A DNA stretch of 47,385 nt from an uncultured Eisenbergiella sp. (lineage in GTDB: Bacteria > Bacillota > Clostridia > Lachnospirales > Lachnospiraceae), in NCBI GenBank assembly GCA_947631815.1, contig CANRMT010000007.1:1-47385 (forward strand), read 5' to 3'. This document shows positions 39,087-47,385 of this stretch, in pieces. A program made the translations under genes and the position numbers. How positions within the stretch are numbered: position 1 is the first letter of the stretch; every line of letters begins with the position of its first letter. The notes below the pieces were generated by a model, which worked only from the letters and a program-made list of their open reading frames with translations, ran no database searches and was not told where the DNA came from.

Positions 39087-39770
39087 TCAGAACGGCAGCT
39101 CATTCAGTAATTCATTGGTAAGGGCCTGCATCTGTATCTGATCATCCTTCACCCATGCGATCTGGGCCTGTCCCTTCTTCGCCTTAAACGGCCAGTGCGT
39201 TTTCTCCTTTGATCTGTATTTGAAATCTCCGATCTTCAACTTCTGCGGAGCCATTTCAAGCGCTGCGATAAAATGTCCGTTCACGCCGCTGCCGCCTGCA
39301 TAAGCGCTGCCATACAGGCCTCCCAGCACGATGATGTCCTTCGTGGAGATCACGCTGCAGCCGGCCTCCACATTGCCGATGATGACAATGCTTCCCTCCG
39401 TTTCCAGGATCTGACCGCCGGTCAGGTTCCCGCGGTAGAACTTTCCGTCTCCGCCCTCCGCCTTGGGGAAATACCGTTCAAAGGCCTCAAACGACTGCTT
39501 CAGCTGCGACTCCTTCTCCCGGTCCTTTCCCACCACGCAGACCACATGGAGACTGCTGCTTCCCGTGATGGCGTCCACCAGCCGGTTCTCCTCCGCGCCG
39601 GAAAGACGGCGTCCCTCAAAGGAAACGGCCACCTTCGTGTCCCCGAAAAACCGGGAGGACTCCCGGAACTTTTCCTTCACATCGGCCACGAGCGCTTCGA
39701 AGTCCATCGTTTCATCCAGATACACGGCGATGCCGTCGCGGTAACTTTTTATGATGACTGAATTTTTCAT
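39087..39770 (-). CDS. minC: Septum site-determining protein MinC
   Basis: A 227-residue MinC with an N-terminal FtsZ-inhibiting domain (1-100) and a C-terminal beta-helix domain (FYRGNLTGGQILETEGSIVI, GNVEAGCSVISTKDIIVLGGLYGSAYAG) that dimerises and binds MinD. GGAGG precedes ATG 39770. It is the first of the minCDE trio. Confidence 0.96.
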   Translation of the reverse strand: MKNSVIIKSYRDGIAVYLDETMDFEALVADVKEKFRESSRFFGDTKVAVSFEGRRLSGAEENRLVDAITGSSSLHVVCVVGKDREKESQLKQSFEAFERYFPKAEGGDGKFYRGNLTGGQILETEGSIVIIGNVEAGCSVISTKDIIVLGGLYGSAYAGGSGVNGHFIAALEMAPQKLKIGDFKYRSKEKTHWPFKAKKGQAQIAWVKDDQIQMQALTNELLNELPF

Positions 39771-39783
39771 GGAACCTCCGTTC

Positions 39784-42678
39784 TCAGTCTCCGCCGCCGT
39801 TGACTTCTTCGACGGTCAGCGAATCTATCAGTGAACCATCTTCATCCAGATCGTAATAATAGGTGAGCACCTGTTTGGATATCTGGGCCGCGTAGTCGGA
39901 GGAATAGCCGTTCGCGATCCGGATCGCCAGGGAGATCTCCGGCGCTTCGTAGGGCGCATAGCCCACGAACAGTCCGTGGTTGGGACGGCGGGCGTTTTCC
40001 TCCGCCGTGCCGGTCTTCCCCGCCACATGGATCGGGAAGGTGTCGTAATACCGCTTGGCCTCCACGACGCCGCGCATCCCGGTGTGGATCGCGTCCCAGT
40101 AAGCATCCGGAAGATCCACCGTGTTGCGCACCTCTGCCTGATAGGAGTTGAGCAGATGGCCCGCGTAATCGGTCACCCGGTCCAGAAGCGTCAGGTCAAA
40201 GCAGGTGCCGCTGTTCGCCACAGTGGTGACATAGCGCGCCAGCCCTACCGTGGTGAAGTTGTTGCTGCCCTGTCCGATGGCGGAAGCCACCGAAAGATCT
40301 GTGGACAGCTGCGGGGCGGATTCCTCGATCTCCACGCCGGATTTTTCCGACAGACCGTACAGATCCGCATAGTATGCCAGCTTTTCGTCGCCCAGGTCGG
40401 AGTCGTACGTATCGCCGTCCATGCCGAGCTGATAGCCCACCTCATAGAAAAACACGTTGCAGGAATTGGTGATGGCCTCGGAGATCGTCAGCTTCCCGTG
40501 TCCGGCCCGGTGCCAGCATCTGGGCTGGTAGTCCGTAAACCGGGTGAAGATCCCGGGACAGTCGATCCGGTCGGAGAGCCCCACCACCCCTTCCATCAGG
40601 GCCGCCGTCGCGGAGACCATCTTGAAGGTGGAGCCAGGCGCCGTGGTCATCTGCGTCGCATAATTCCACATGGGCTTTGTCTGGTTCTCATCGCTGTTGA
40701 CCCAGGCGAAATATTCGCTGTCGATGCCGTTGGCGAGCCGGTTGTTGTCATAGCTGGGATAGCTGACCAGCGCCTTCACGGCGCCCGTGTTCACGTCCGT
40801 GATCACGCAGGAGGCGGAATAGGGATCCAGCGCCAGCTGGGCCGGTGTGATCTCCAGATTGCGGATCAGCCCCACCATGAAGGAAAAAGCGGAGACCGAT
40901 CCGTTCTGCAGCGCTTCGATGCGCGCCTGGGAAGGATTGATCAGATCCTGCTCCACCAGGACCATGCAGATCTGCCGTCCGCTGATCCGCTCCTGCTCCA
41001 CCATGTACTGATACAGCCTCCGTTCAAAGGTCCGATTGGTCAGGAGTCTGTCCATCGCGTAATCCATCAGCGTCTCGTAGACCTCTCCGGAATCCGCGTA
41101 TTTGCCGTTCAGGGAAAGCTGGGTGATGTCGATCCAGTTCTGCGAAATGGCGTATTCCAGATATTCCCGGATCCCGATGGAGCGCTCCGACGCCCACTTC
41201 CTGTAGATCTCGTCCTCCGTATCCACGCCGGACAGCAGACCGCTCCCGGAAAGGATATTGTTCAGGATGAAGCTCTCATAGTCCTGCATCTCCCCGGAGA
41301 GCTCGCCGTAGGGCGTCGTCTGCTCTCCCAGAAGCTCCTCCGAAAGGGAGGAAAAGACCTCCTCCTGCTTCTTCAGGAACGCCCCGTAGACCTCCGCCTG
41401 CACCGTCCCCTCCGCCGCGCTCTCCAGCTTGGCCAGATCGATGACATTATTGGAAAACAGCGCTTTATACACGCTGACGATGGGGATCTTCAGATCCTTG
41501 CTGGAGACGTCGGTGCTGTCATAATGATAGACGTTGATGATCTTCTCCACCAGAAGCTCCGCGACGAACTTCTCGAGGATGTCATAGACGGCCATCTGCA
41601 GGTCGGCGTCTATCGTGAGATAGACATTGCCGCCGGCCTGGGGCTCCACCTGCTCCAGCACCTCCAGCTCCCGTCCGAGCCGGTCCACGAACAGCTTCTC
41701 GCGGCCCTTCGTGCCCTGCAGGTACTCCTCCATCGTCCGTTCGATCCCGGTCTTGCCGATCACGTCGCTGGAGGTGTAGGTTTTCCGCCGGGGATACCGC
41801 TCCACGCCGTCCAGCCCCTCCTCGCTGTTCAGCGCCTCCAGCTCCTCGGGGGATACGCTGGCGGTATATCCGATGATCTGGGAAAAATACGGACCGTTCT
41901 TGTATTTTCGGATCGTATCCGAGGCGATCTCGACGCCCGGAAGCTGATCGCTGTTCTCCTTCAGCTTCGCCACGGTCTTTTCGGACACCTGTGTGGCGAT
42001 GGTGACCGGGATGTATTTCTGGAAGGAAACCAGCCTCATGGCATACCGGATCGCCGTGATCTCCAGAAGCTCCTCTTTCGTGAAGCCTTCCCCTATGAGG
42101 AAATTCTCATGCTCGTCCGGATCCTCCCACTCCCCGATCCCGAAGCTGGTCGGCCCGGCCAGATATTCCATGACGTCCTCCGCCGTGGCGGCCTTTTCTT
42201 TTTCCTTCAGATCCGATATCTTCGTGCGCCCGTATACGTCCGCCAGAAAGCGCTGGAGCCTCGTACCGGAAAGGGAAAAGGCGAACTCGCCGTCCTCGTC
42301 CAGATAGATGCTGAAGCTCACGCCGGACTTCTCCCCGTTCTCCTTCAGGACGGAGAGCGCGGTCTTCAGTGTCGCGTTGATCTGCGCGTTCTTGCCGCTG
42401 CCGGACTCGTAGACGTCCTCGATCGTGACGGAATTGGACAGCTCGTTATAGGCCAGGAGGACGCCGTTGGCATCGTAGATATTTCCCCGCGTGCTGGGGA
42501 TCGTGCGCTCCTTCTGGATCTTCAGCTCGAATTCCCGCTGTCTGTCGGCCCCCTCCACGATCTGCAGCTGGAACACACGCCGGATCAGGATCACCGCGGA
42601 AACGGCGAACACGATGTACAGCATCAGGATCCGCAGGTTTGTGAAATTGATCTGCAGTTTTTTCAAACGGTTCAGCAA
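39784..42678 (-). CDS. mrdA: Penicillin-binding protein 2 (class B, elongation) with a large internal insertion
   Basis: A 964-residue class B PBP, about 300 residues longer than most PBP2. One N-terminal membrane helix (17-33) precedes the dimerisation domain. The transpeptidase motifs are intact: STFK (Ser683, Lys686), SCN (739-741) and KTG (888-890). Residues about 372-615, between LTIDADLQMAVYDILEK and SCVITDVNTGAVKALVSYP, form an unrecognised mostly helical insert; a second extra stretch lies near 155-220. It cross-links new glycan strands with RodA. The start appears to be TTG 42678, two bases past the mreD stop, with GGGAG about 11 bases upstream. Confidence 0.94.
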   Translation of the reverse strand: MLNRLKKLQINFTNLRILMLYIVFAVSAVILIRRVFQLQIVEGADRQREFELKIQKERTIPSTRGNIYDANGVLLAYNELSNSVTIEDVYESGSGKNAQINATLKTALSVLKENGEKSGVSFSIYLDEDGEFAFSLSGTRLQRFLADVYGRTKISDLKEKEKAATAEDVMEYLAGPTSFGIGEWEDPDEHENFLIGEGFTKEELLEITAIRYAMRLVSFQKYIPVTIATQVSEKTVAKLKENSDQLPGVEIASDTIRKYKNGPYFSQIIGYTASVSPEELEALNSEEGLDGVERYPRRKTYTSSDVIGKTGIERTMEEYLQGTKGREKLFVDRLGRELEVLEQVEPQAGGNVYLTIDADLQMAVYDILEKFVAELLVEKIINVYHYDSTDVSSKDLKIPIVSVYKALFSNNVIDLAKLESAAEGTVQAEVYGAFLKKQEEVFSSLSEELLGEQTTPYGELSGEMQDYESFILNNILSGSGLLSGVDTEDEIYRKWASERSIGIREYLEYAISQNWIDITQLSLNGKYADSGEVYETLMDYAMDRLLTNRTFERRLYQYMVEQERISGRQICMVLVEQDLINPSQARIEALQNGSVSAFSFMVGLIRNLEITPAQLALDPYSASCVITDVNTGAVKALVSYPSYDNNRLANGIDSEYFAWVNSDENQTKPMWNYATQMTTAPGSTFKMVSATAALMEGVVGLSDRIDCPGIFTRFTDYQPRCWHRAGHGKLTISEAITNSCNVFFYEVGYQLGMDGDTYDSDLGDEKLAYYADLYGLSEKSGVEIEESAPQLSTDLSVASAIGQGSNNFTTVGLARYVTTVANSGTCFDLTLLDRVTDYAGHLLNSYQAEVRNTVDLPDAYWDAIHTGMRGVVEAKRYYDTFPIHVAGKTGTAEENARRPNHGLFVGYAPYEAPEISLAIRIANGYSSDYAAQISKQVLTYYYDLDEDGSLIDSLTVEEVNGGGD

Positions 42679-42679
42679 T

Positions 42680-43213
42680 TTATTCGGTACTCCCTCTTTC
42701 CTTCCGCTCCGTCAGTTTTACGCAAAACAGGAGGAACGGATAAACCGCCAGGGTCACGATCAGCGTATAGACGGCCTCCGGCAGGATGACGTGGAGGAAA
42801 TAATATCCCGCGTCCAGCCTGGCGCGCAGCAGGAACAGAAATATGTAGCAGACGAAATTCAGGGCCGCGTCGGAGACCGTGATCAGAAGCAGGGGAAATT
42901 TGATCTCCTCCGGGAAGAACATGCCGTGCAGCTGGCTGTTCCCATAGCCGATCAGCATATACAAAAGTGCGTAAAAGCCCAGCAGATCCCCCTGTACCAT
43001 CCCGCCGCCGTAGACCGCGAACAGATCCGTGAGCAGCCCGCAGAAAAAGCCCGTGAGGATCCCGGTCGTTTCCCCGCACAGAAATCCCAGGGAGGCCGTC
43101 AGGATCACGAGAAGATTGGGCGTGATGTTCCCGAACGCGAACCAGCGCGCGACGCCCGTCTGCAGAAGAAAAAAAACGAATATCAGCAGGGCGGACAGGA
43201 TTCCTTTTTTCAT
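42680..43213 (-). CDS. mreD: Rod shape-determining protein MreD
   Basis: A 177-residue integral membrane protein with about five to six helices, in the invariant mreBCD order. Landmarks are TPNLLVILTASLGFLCGETTGILTGFFCGLLTDLFAV. It is part of the elongasome at the membrane. ATG 43213 follows GGGAAGGGAG; a GTG two codons earlier is less likely. Confidence 0.92.
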   Translation of the reverse strand: MKKGILSALLIFVFFLLQTGVARWFAFGNITPNLLVILTASLGFLCGETTGILTGFFCGLLTDLFAVYGGGMVQGDLLGFYALLYMLIGYGNSQLHGMFFPEEIKFPLLLITVSDAALNFVCYIFLFLLRARLDAGYYFLHVILPEAVYTLIVTLAVYPFLLFCVKLTERKERGSTE

Positions 43214-43229
43214 GAGCACTCCCTTCCCT

Positions 43230-44096
43230 TCATCCCTGCTGTTTCAGCTGCGTCACCACCAGGACCTCCTCCAGATGGGAAAAATCCACCGCCGGTGTGA
43301 TATAGCCGGATTTGGTCAGGTTGTCGGAGGCCGTGCTGACGGAGCTGATATAGCCGATCAGGATGCCGGGCAGATATTTGTCGCTGATATCGCTGGTGAC
43401 CACCTTGTCCCCGGGCGCTACCTTCCCGTCCGGGTCGGAAAGCTGTCCGAAGCGGATCAGCCCGTCCGTCTGAACGGACTGCAGATCTCCTGAAACGATC
43501 ATGTTCTCGGAGGTGGCCAGCACGGTGGCGCTCACATTGTGGTTGTCCGAAATGATCGCCTGCACCTTCGCGTAATCGGGTCCGACGGATACCACCCGTC
43601 CCACCAGTCCGCTGCCGGCCAGCACGTTGCAGTCCACGCGGATGCCGTCCTCCTCGCCCTTGTCTATGGTGAAGGAATAAAACCAGCTGCCGGTCTCACT
43701 GGCGATGATGCGCGCGCCGATCTTATCGTAATCGCTGTACGTCTGGTCCAGCTCATACAGGGTCCTCAGATTGTCGAGCTCGTACCGGTCCTGCATAAGC
43801 TGGCTGTTCTCCATCGTCAGCTCGTCGATCCTCTCCTGAAGCTCCTGGTTCTCTGCCAGGACGTCGCGCAGCCGGGTCAGCTCTCTGGAACGCTCGGACA
43901 GATATCCGCCCACCTCGGCGATCCCCTTTTGAAAGGGAATGACCGTTTTGGACACGACGGCCCGCAGCGGCCCCTCGAACAGATCCGTCCGGAAGGAAAA
44001 GATCATCAGCGCGGCACACAGAATGGAAAGCGCGATCAGCAGCGTTCTGCCGGAGATCTGTATTTTTTTGCGTTTCCTTCTGATCACAGGACTCAT
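43230..44096 (-). CDS. mreC: Rod shape-determining protein MreC
   Basis: A 288-residue MreC: short basic cytoplasmic tail, one membrane helix (LLIALSILCAALMIFSF), a coiled coil (about 65-110, RSRELTRLRDVLAENQELQE), then two beta-barrel domains (ARIIASETGSWFYSFTIDKGEEDGI; GLVGRVVSVGPDYAKVQAI). It links MreB filaments to PBP2 and regulates PBP2 activity. Start overlaps the mreB stop by four bases. Confidence 0.96.
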   Translation of the reverse strand: MSPVIRRKRKKIQISGRTLLIALSILCAALMIFSFRTDLFEGPLRAVVSKTVIPFQKGIAEVGGYLSERSRELTRLRDVLAENQELQERIDELTMENSQLMQDRYELDNLRTLYELDQTYSDYDKIGARIIASETGSWFYSFTIDKGEEDGIRVDCNVLAGSGLVGRVVSVGPDYAKVQAIISDNHNVSATVLATSENMIVSGDLQSVQTDGLIRFGQLSDPDGKVAPGDKVVTSDISDKYLPGILIGYISSVSTASDNLTKSGYITPAVDFSHLEEVLVVTQLKQQG

Positions 44097-45103
44097 TTAC
44101 TCATTCCCTCGATCACATAGGCCACGGTCTTATAATGCTCTTCCTTCAGCACCCTGGACAGGCCGAGCACGACGCTCTCCACGGGTCTCTGGGCCTGATT
44201 GACCTTCAGGCCGGTGGCGGAGCTGATCTGATCGGCCAGATGGGAGATCTGGGACGCGCCGCCGGTCAGATAGATCCCGTGGCGGTAAATGTCCGCCCCC
44301 AGTTCCGGGGGCGTGCGCTCCAGGATCACCTTGACGCTGTCGATGATCGTATCGAAATGCTCCTGAAGGGAGCCGGTGATCAGGTCCGTGGGGATCTCGC
44401 GCTCCACGGGCAGTCCGACGACGATGTCCCTTCCGTAGACCAGCGCGCCCCGTCCCTCTTTCTCCAGGCTTCCGAGGGACTTCTTGATGTTCTCGGCGGT
44501 CTTCTGGCCGATCAGGAGGTTGAACTCCCTGCGCACAGCCTGCCGGATGGCCTCGTCGAATTTGAGCCCGCCCGTCTTGATCAGGCGGCTCAGCACGATC
44601 CCGCCCAGGGAAAGCAGGGAGATCTCCGTGGTCTCGTAGCCGACGTTCACCACCAGGATGCCCTGAGAATTCTTCACGTCGATATCCATGCCGAGCCCGT
44701 CCGCGATGGCCTTCTCCACCACCATGATCTTGCGGGCCTTCACGTTGGCGTCGCGGATCAGGTCGTAAAACGCCCGCTTTTCCACCTCCGTGATGTCGGT
44801 GGGAACGGCGATATAGAAATCCGCCGGTCTGGGGTTGCCTTTGGAAATATAGGAAATGAAAAGCCGGATGAGCTGCTCCATGTTGTTGATATCCGCGATG
44901 ACGCCGTTGGACAGCGGATGGCTGATCTGAATGTTGGACGGCGCCTTCTCATACATCTCATAGGCCGAATTCCCATACGCGAAAACGTTTTTCTTGTTTT
45001 CGATGGCGATCATGTTCTTTTCGATCAGGATCGAGTCGTCCGACAGACTGTAGATCTTGATCTCGCTCGTGCCCAGATCGATCCCAAATGCATTCCCCTG
45101 CAT
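44093..45103 (-). CDS. mreB: Actin-like rod shape protein MreB
   Basis: A 336-residue actin-fold ATPase. Phosphate loop 1 GIDLGTSEIKIY, the VNVGYETTEISLLSLG segment and adenosine motif LTGGASQISHL are visible. It polymerises under the membrane and guides elongation. The first loop has GTSEIKIY where canonical MreB usually has GTxNTLVY, which is somewhat divergent and resembles Mbl/MreB-like variants in Clostridia. The frame starts 15 bases after radC with GGAAGGAG. Confidence 0.94.
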   Translation of the reverse strand: MQGNAFGIDLGTSEIKIYSLSDDSILIEKNMIAIENKKNVFAYGNSAYEMYEKAPSNIQISHPLSNGVIADINNMEQLIRLFISYISKGNPRPADFYIAVPTDITEVEKRAFYDLIRDANVKARKIMVVEKAIADGLGMDIDVKNSQGILVVNVGYETTEISLLSLGGIVLSRLIKTGGLKFDEAIRQAVRREFNLLIGQKTAENIKKSLGSLEKEGRGALVYGRDIVVGLPVEREIPTDLITGSLQEHFDTIIDSVKVILERTPPELGADIYRHGIYLTGGASQISHLADQISSATGLKVNQAQRPVESVVLGLSRVLKEEHYKTVAYVIEGMSK

Positions 45104-45118
45104 CTTTTTTCTCCTTCC

Positions 45119-45835
45119 TTATAAAAGCCCGGCTTCCCGAAAGCTGTAATAACCGTCATTCCCCAGGATGATATGGTCCAGCAGACCGATCTGCATCAGT
45201 TCTCCGAGTCCGGCAAGCCTTTTTGTAATTTCCGCATCCTCCCTGCTCGGCGTCTCGTCTCCGCTCGGATGGTTGTGCAGAAGCAGGAAGTGCACCGCAT
45301 GGTATTTTAACGCATGCAGAAAGATCTCCCTTGGAGAGACCAGAGAAAGATTGACCGTGCCCATCGAGAGCAGCTTCTCGTGAATGAGCCTTCCCTTCGC
45401 GTCGAGCAGCAGCAGGACCGTCTGCTCCACGTCGCGGTTTTCCCCGCCGAACATCGGCCGACAGTAGTCCGCCACGGCGCCGGGCGTCGGAAACGCCGGA
45501 AGATCCGTCCGCCTGGCCAGCGCGATCCGCCGGGCCAGCTCAAAAATGCACAGGATCCTTACCGCCTTCACCTCTCCCACGCCCCTAACCGACATGAGGT
45601 CCGCGGCGGACATCCGCGCCAGGCCCGCCAGACCGTCATAGGCTCCGGACGGCAGCGACAGGATGTTCTCCGCCAGCGCCAGCGCCGGGCAGTCCCGATG
45701 ACGGGCCGGTGCATCCGGCGCCGGGGCCGGTCCCGTGCGCAGCAGGATCGCCAGAAGCTCCGCGTCGGTCAGGGCTTCGGCCCCTCTCTGCTGGAATTTC
45801 TCGTAGGGCAGTTCCGTTTTCACACTTTCTCTCAT
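45119..45835 (-). CDS. radC: RadC/JAB-domain protein
   Basis: A 238-residue protein with an N-terminal helix-hairpin-helix part (MSVRGVGEVKAVRI) and a C-terminal JAB/MPN metallo-domain with the JAMM motif HNHPSGDETPSRED. Called a DNA repair protein historically, but the function remains unsettled. It heads the mre operon, as in many Firmicutes. ATG 45835 follows TGGAGG; the longer frame to 45862 includes the palindrome CATGAT-GGTG-ATCATG (45848-45863). Confidence 0.92.
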   Translation of the reverse strand: MRESVKTELPYEKFQQRGAEALTDAELLAILLRTGPAPAPDAPARHRDCPALALAENILSLPSGAYDGLAGLARMSAADLMSVRGVGEVKAVRILCIFELARRIALARRTDLPAFPTPGAVADYCRPMFGGENRDVEQTVLLLLDAKGRLIHEKLLSMGTVNLSLVSPREIFLHALKYHAVHFLLLHNHPSGDETPSREDAEITKRLAGLGELMQIGLLDHIILGNDGYYSFREAGLL

Positions 45836-45847
45836 TCGATTCCTCCA

Positions 45848-45974
45848 CATGATGGTGATCATGCGGACCGCTTTGCGCTCATGAAAACAGCTTTTTTCGG
45901 ATCGCTCCGAATTCCCCGTATGCTTGTCCGCGGCCTTTGGAACGGACCGCGGCGGTTCCGGACCTTACCGGAAC
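45848..45974. other. Intergenic inverted repeats upstream of the radC-mre operon
   Basis: Two structures lie in the 215-base gap: CATGAT-GGTG-ATCATG (45848-45863), directly before the radC ribosome site, and GTTCCGG / CCGGAAC (45955-45961 and 45968-45974). They may be an operator and a leader hairpin. A TATGAT-like -10 on the minus strand lies just beyond 45980, but no good -35 could be assigned. Confidence 0.35.
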
Positions 45975-46050
45975 TTCTCTCATCTTATCATAATTCCCCC
46001 TTCGTGTATAGGAAGAAACGGGAATTTTTTTCGCGGACTGTGACATCTTT

Positions 46051-47370
46051 TTACAAAAGCCGGGACGGTATGCCGGAGATCACGCCTTTTTCCAGGCACC
46101 GCTGCAGCGACTTCAGGATGCCGAATTTGGCGTGCTGCCAGGTGAGCCCGCCCTGGAAATAGGCCGCATAGGGCGGCTTCAGGGGACCGTCCGCGGACAG
46201 CTCGATGGACGCTCCCGAAACGAACGCTCCGGCGGCCATGATGACCTGGCTGTCATATCCGGGCATATCCCAGGGCTCCGGGGTCACGAAGCTGTCCACC
46301 GGGGCCGCCGACTGGATCCCCTCGCAGAAGGCGATGAGCCCCTGAGGCGTTCCGAATTCCACCGCCTGGATGATATCGTACCGCTCCTGCGCGCCGTCCG
46401 GCACGACACGGAATCCCAGCCTTTCGTAGAGATTGGCCGCAAAGACCGCGCCCTTCAGCGCGGCGGCCGTCACCGAGGGGGCCAGGAAAAGCCCCTGGTA
46501 GAAGGACGGCAGCGCGTGCAGCGTGGCGCCCACCTCCCGGCCCAGCCCCGGGGAGGTCAGGCGGCAGGCGGCGTTTTCCACGCACTCCTGCTTCCCCACG
46601 ATATAACCGCCGATGGGGGCCAGCCCGCCGCCGGGATTTTTGATCAGGGAACCCACGCACATGTCCGCGTCCACGTCGGTGGGCTCGACGGTCTGGGTGA
46701 ATTCCCCGTAGCAGTTGTCCACCATGCAGATGATATCGGGCCGGATCCCCTTGATGAAAGCAATCAGCTCCCCGATGCGCTCTACGCTCAGCGTGGGGCG
46801 GGTCTGGTAGCCCTTGGAGCGCTGGATCGTGACGAGGCGCGTGCGATCATTGACGGCGGCGCGGATCCCCTCATAGTCGAATCCGCCGTCCTCCAGAAGG
46901 TCCACCTGCCGATACGTGATCCCGTATTCTTGCAGCGAGCCCCGGGAGGGCCGGATCCCGATGACCTCCTCCAGCGTGTCGTAGGGCTTGCCCACCGGGG
47001 AAAGCAGCTCATCCCCGGGGCGGAGATTGCTCATCAGCGCCAGCGCCAGGGCGTGAGTGCCGCAGGTGATCTGCGGCCGCACGAGGCCCGCCTCCGCATG
47101 AAAAAGGGAAGCATACACCCGCTCCAGCGTATCCCTTCCCAGGTCGTTGTATCCGTATCCGGTGGTCCCCAGCAGACAGGCCTCCGAAACCCGGCAGGCC
47201 TGCATGGCGCCGATCACCTTCATCTGATTGAACTCCGCCACCCGGTCGATCCGGCCGAACCGCTCCTGAAGGGAGGCCAGCACCTTTTCCCCGTATCGAT
47301 ATACTTCCTCTGAAATGCCCATGGACGCATACAGGGCGAAAAGCTGTTCCTGTGAAAAAGCATTCTTCAT
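46051..47370 (-). CDS. Methionine gamma-lyase family (YnbB-like, 'aluminium resistance') PLP enzyme
   Basis: A 439-residue fold-type I PLP enzyme of the Cys/Met-metabolism relatives annotated as methionine gamma-lyase family or aluminium resistance protein. The PLP lysine is Lys244 (VGSLIKNPGGGLAP), with the PLP-binding Asp in MVDNCYGEF and the phosphate region ITCGTHALALAL. In Firmicutes it commonly lies near hfq/miaA/glnA; here radC follows it. The substrate is not established. GAGGGA precedes ATG 47370 at the window edge; complete. Confidence 0.93.
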   Translation of the reverse strand: MKNAFSQEQLFALYASMGISEEVYRYGEKVLASLQERFGRIDRVAEFNQMKVIGAMQACRVSEACLLGTTGYGYNDLGRDTLERVYASLFHAEAGLVRPQITCGTHALALALMSNLRPGDELLSPVGKPYDTLEEVIGIRPSRGSLQEYGITYRQVDLLEDGGFDYEGIRAAVNDRTRLVTIQRSKGYQTRPTLSVERIGELIAFIKGIRPDIICMVDNCYGEFTQTVEPTDVDADMCVGSLIKNPGGGLAPIGGYIVGKQECVENAACRLTSPGLGREVGATLHALPSFYQGLFLAPSVTAAALKGAVFAANLYERLGFRVVPDGAQERYDIIQAVEFGTPQGLIAFCEGIQSAAPVDSFVTPEPWDMPGYDSQVIMAAGAFVSGASIELSADGPLKPPYAAYFQGGLTWQHAKFGILKSLQRCLEKGVISGIPSRLL

Positions 47371-47385
47371 GTCAGTAAATCCCTC

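Noticed and set aside
39976-42789. 937-codon open frame on the plus strand opposite PBP2, and similar long frames opposite the radical SAM gene (4464-5930) and obgE (20488-22341)
   Set aside because: These are antisense shadows of G+C-rich genes: composition is skewed to Arg/His/Gly/Leu, no ribosome sites, no recognisable motifs, and the opposite strand carries clear conserved proteins.
1-47385. CRISPR arrays, rRNA and tRNA genes, insertion sequences
   Set aside because: No regularly spaced repeats, no tRNA T-loop signatures on either strand, no rRNA core sequence and no transposase-like protein were seen.

Overview
The window looks like a chromosomal segment of a G+C-rich member of the Clostridia, most likely the Lachnospiraceae. 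This is inferred from gene content and not from a marker tree. The pointers are ribosomal protein L27 with a cleavable N-terminal extension next to its protease Prp, a divergent lexA/LysM (yneA-type) pair with Gram-positive SOS boxes, SepF together with MinCDE, a TIGR03960/TIGR03936 radical-SAM pair with an RNase E/G, a PBP2 with a large insertion, and an LplB/LplC-type sugar importer without its own ATPase. No rRNA, tRNA, CRISPR array, prophage or insertion sequence was recognised.

Layout. 1-2.6 kb: accessory genes (nitroreductase, Rrf2 regulator, a broken ferredoxin, a patatin-like lipase, a small membrane protein). 2.7-4.2 kb: an A+T-rich insert with its own strong promoter and an AAA15-type ATPase. 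4.3-8.9 kb: plus-strand operon of radical SAM protein, partner protein, RNase E/G and NUDIX hydrolase. 8.9-10.1 kb: a 189-bp palindromic element, a cytidylate-kinase-like gene and a candidate small RNA. 10.1-14.2 kb: dtd, an AI-2E-type permease, ttcA and a tyrosine recombinase. 14.3-17.5 kb: a two-component system. 17.6-18.8 kb: the SOS control module (LysM division inhibitor candidate / lexA). 18.9-23.4 kb: minus-strand housekeeping operon rplU-prp-rpmA-obgE-yhbY-nadD-yqeK-rsfS. 23.4-25.2 kb: nucleobase permease plus phosphoribosyltransferase. 25.3-29.1 kb: carbohydrate importer. 29.2-29.4 kb: a structured tandem repeat. 29.5-35.4 kb: rluD, lspA, aroB, sepF, yggS, a HlyD-like membrane protein and a P-loop protein. 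35.5-45.8 kb: one long minus-strand envelope operon radC-mreBCD-PBP2-minCDE-rodA-mgsA-DD-carboxypeptidase. 46-47.4 kb: a methionine gamma-lyase-family PLP enzyme.

How it works together. The right half is a cell-shape and division island. MreBCD, RodA and PBP2 form the elongation machine, MinCDE places the septum, SepF supports the Z ring, a DD-carboxypeptidase trims cross-links, and LspA matures lipoproteins. The SOS module at 18 kb can in principle stop division after DNA damage.

Most interesting leads. (1) The MgsA-fold protein inside the envelope operon has Met where the catalytic Asp of methylglyoxal synthase should be. (2) The 189-bp palindrome at 8.9 kb has 40-bp perfect arms around a second hairpin. 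(3) A promoter-to-terminator stretch at 9.9-10.1 kb looks like an independent small RNA. (4) A 60-bp tandem repeat at 29.3 kb shows a compensatory base-pair change. (5) The AAA15 ATPase is an orphan, A+T-rich insert. No complete new multi-gene system can be claimed from sequence alone.
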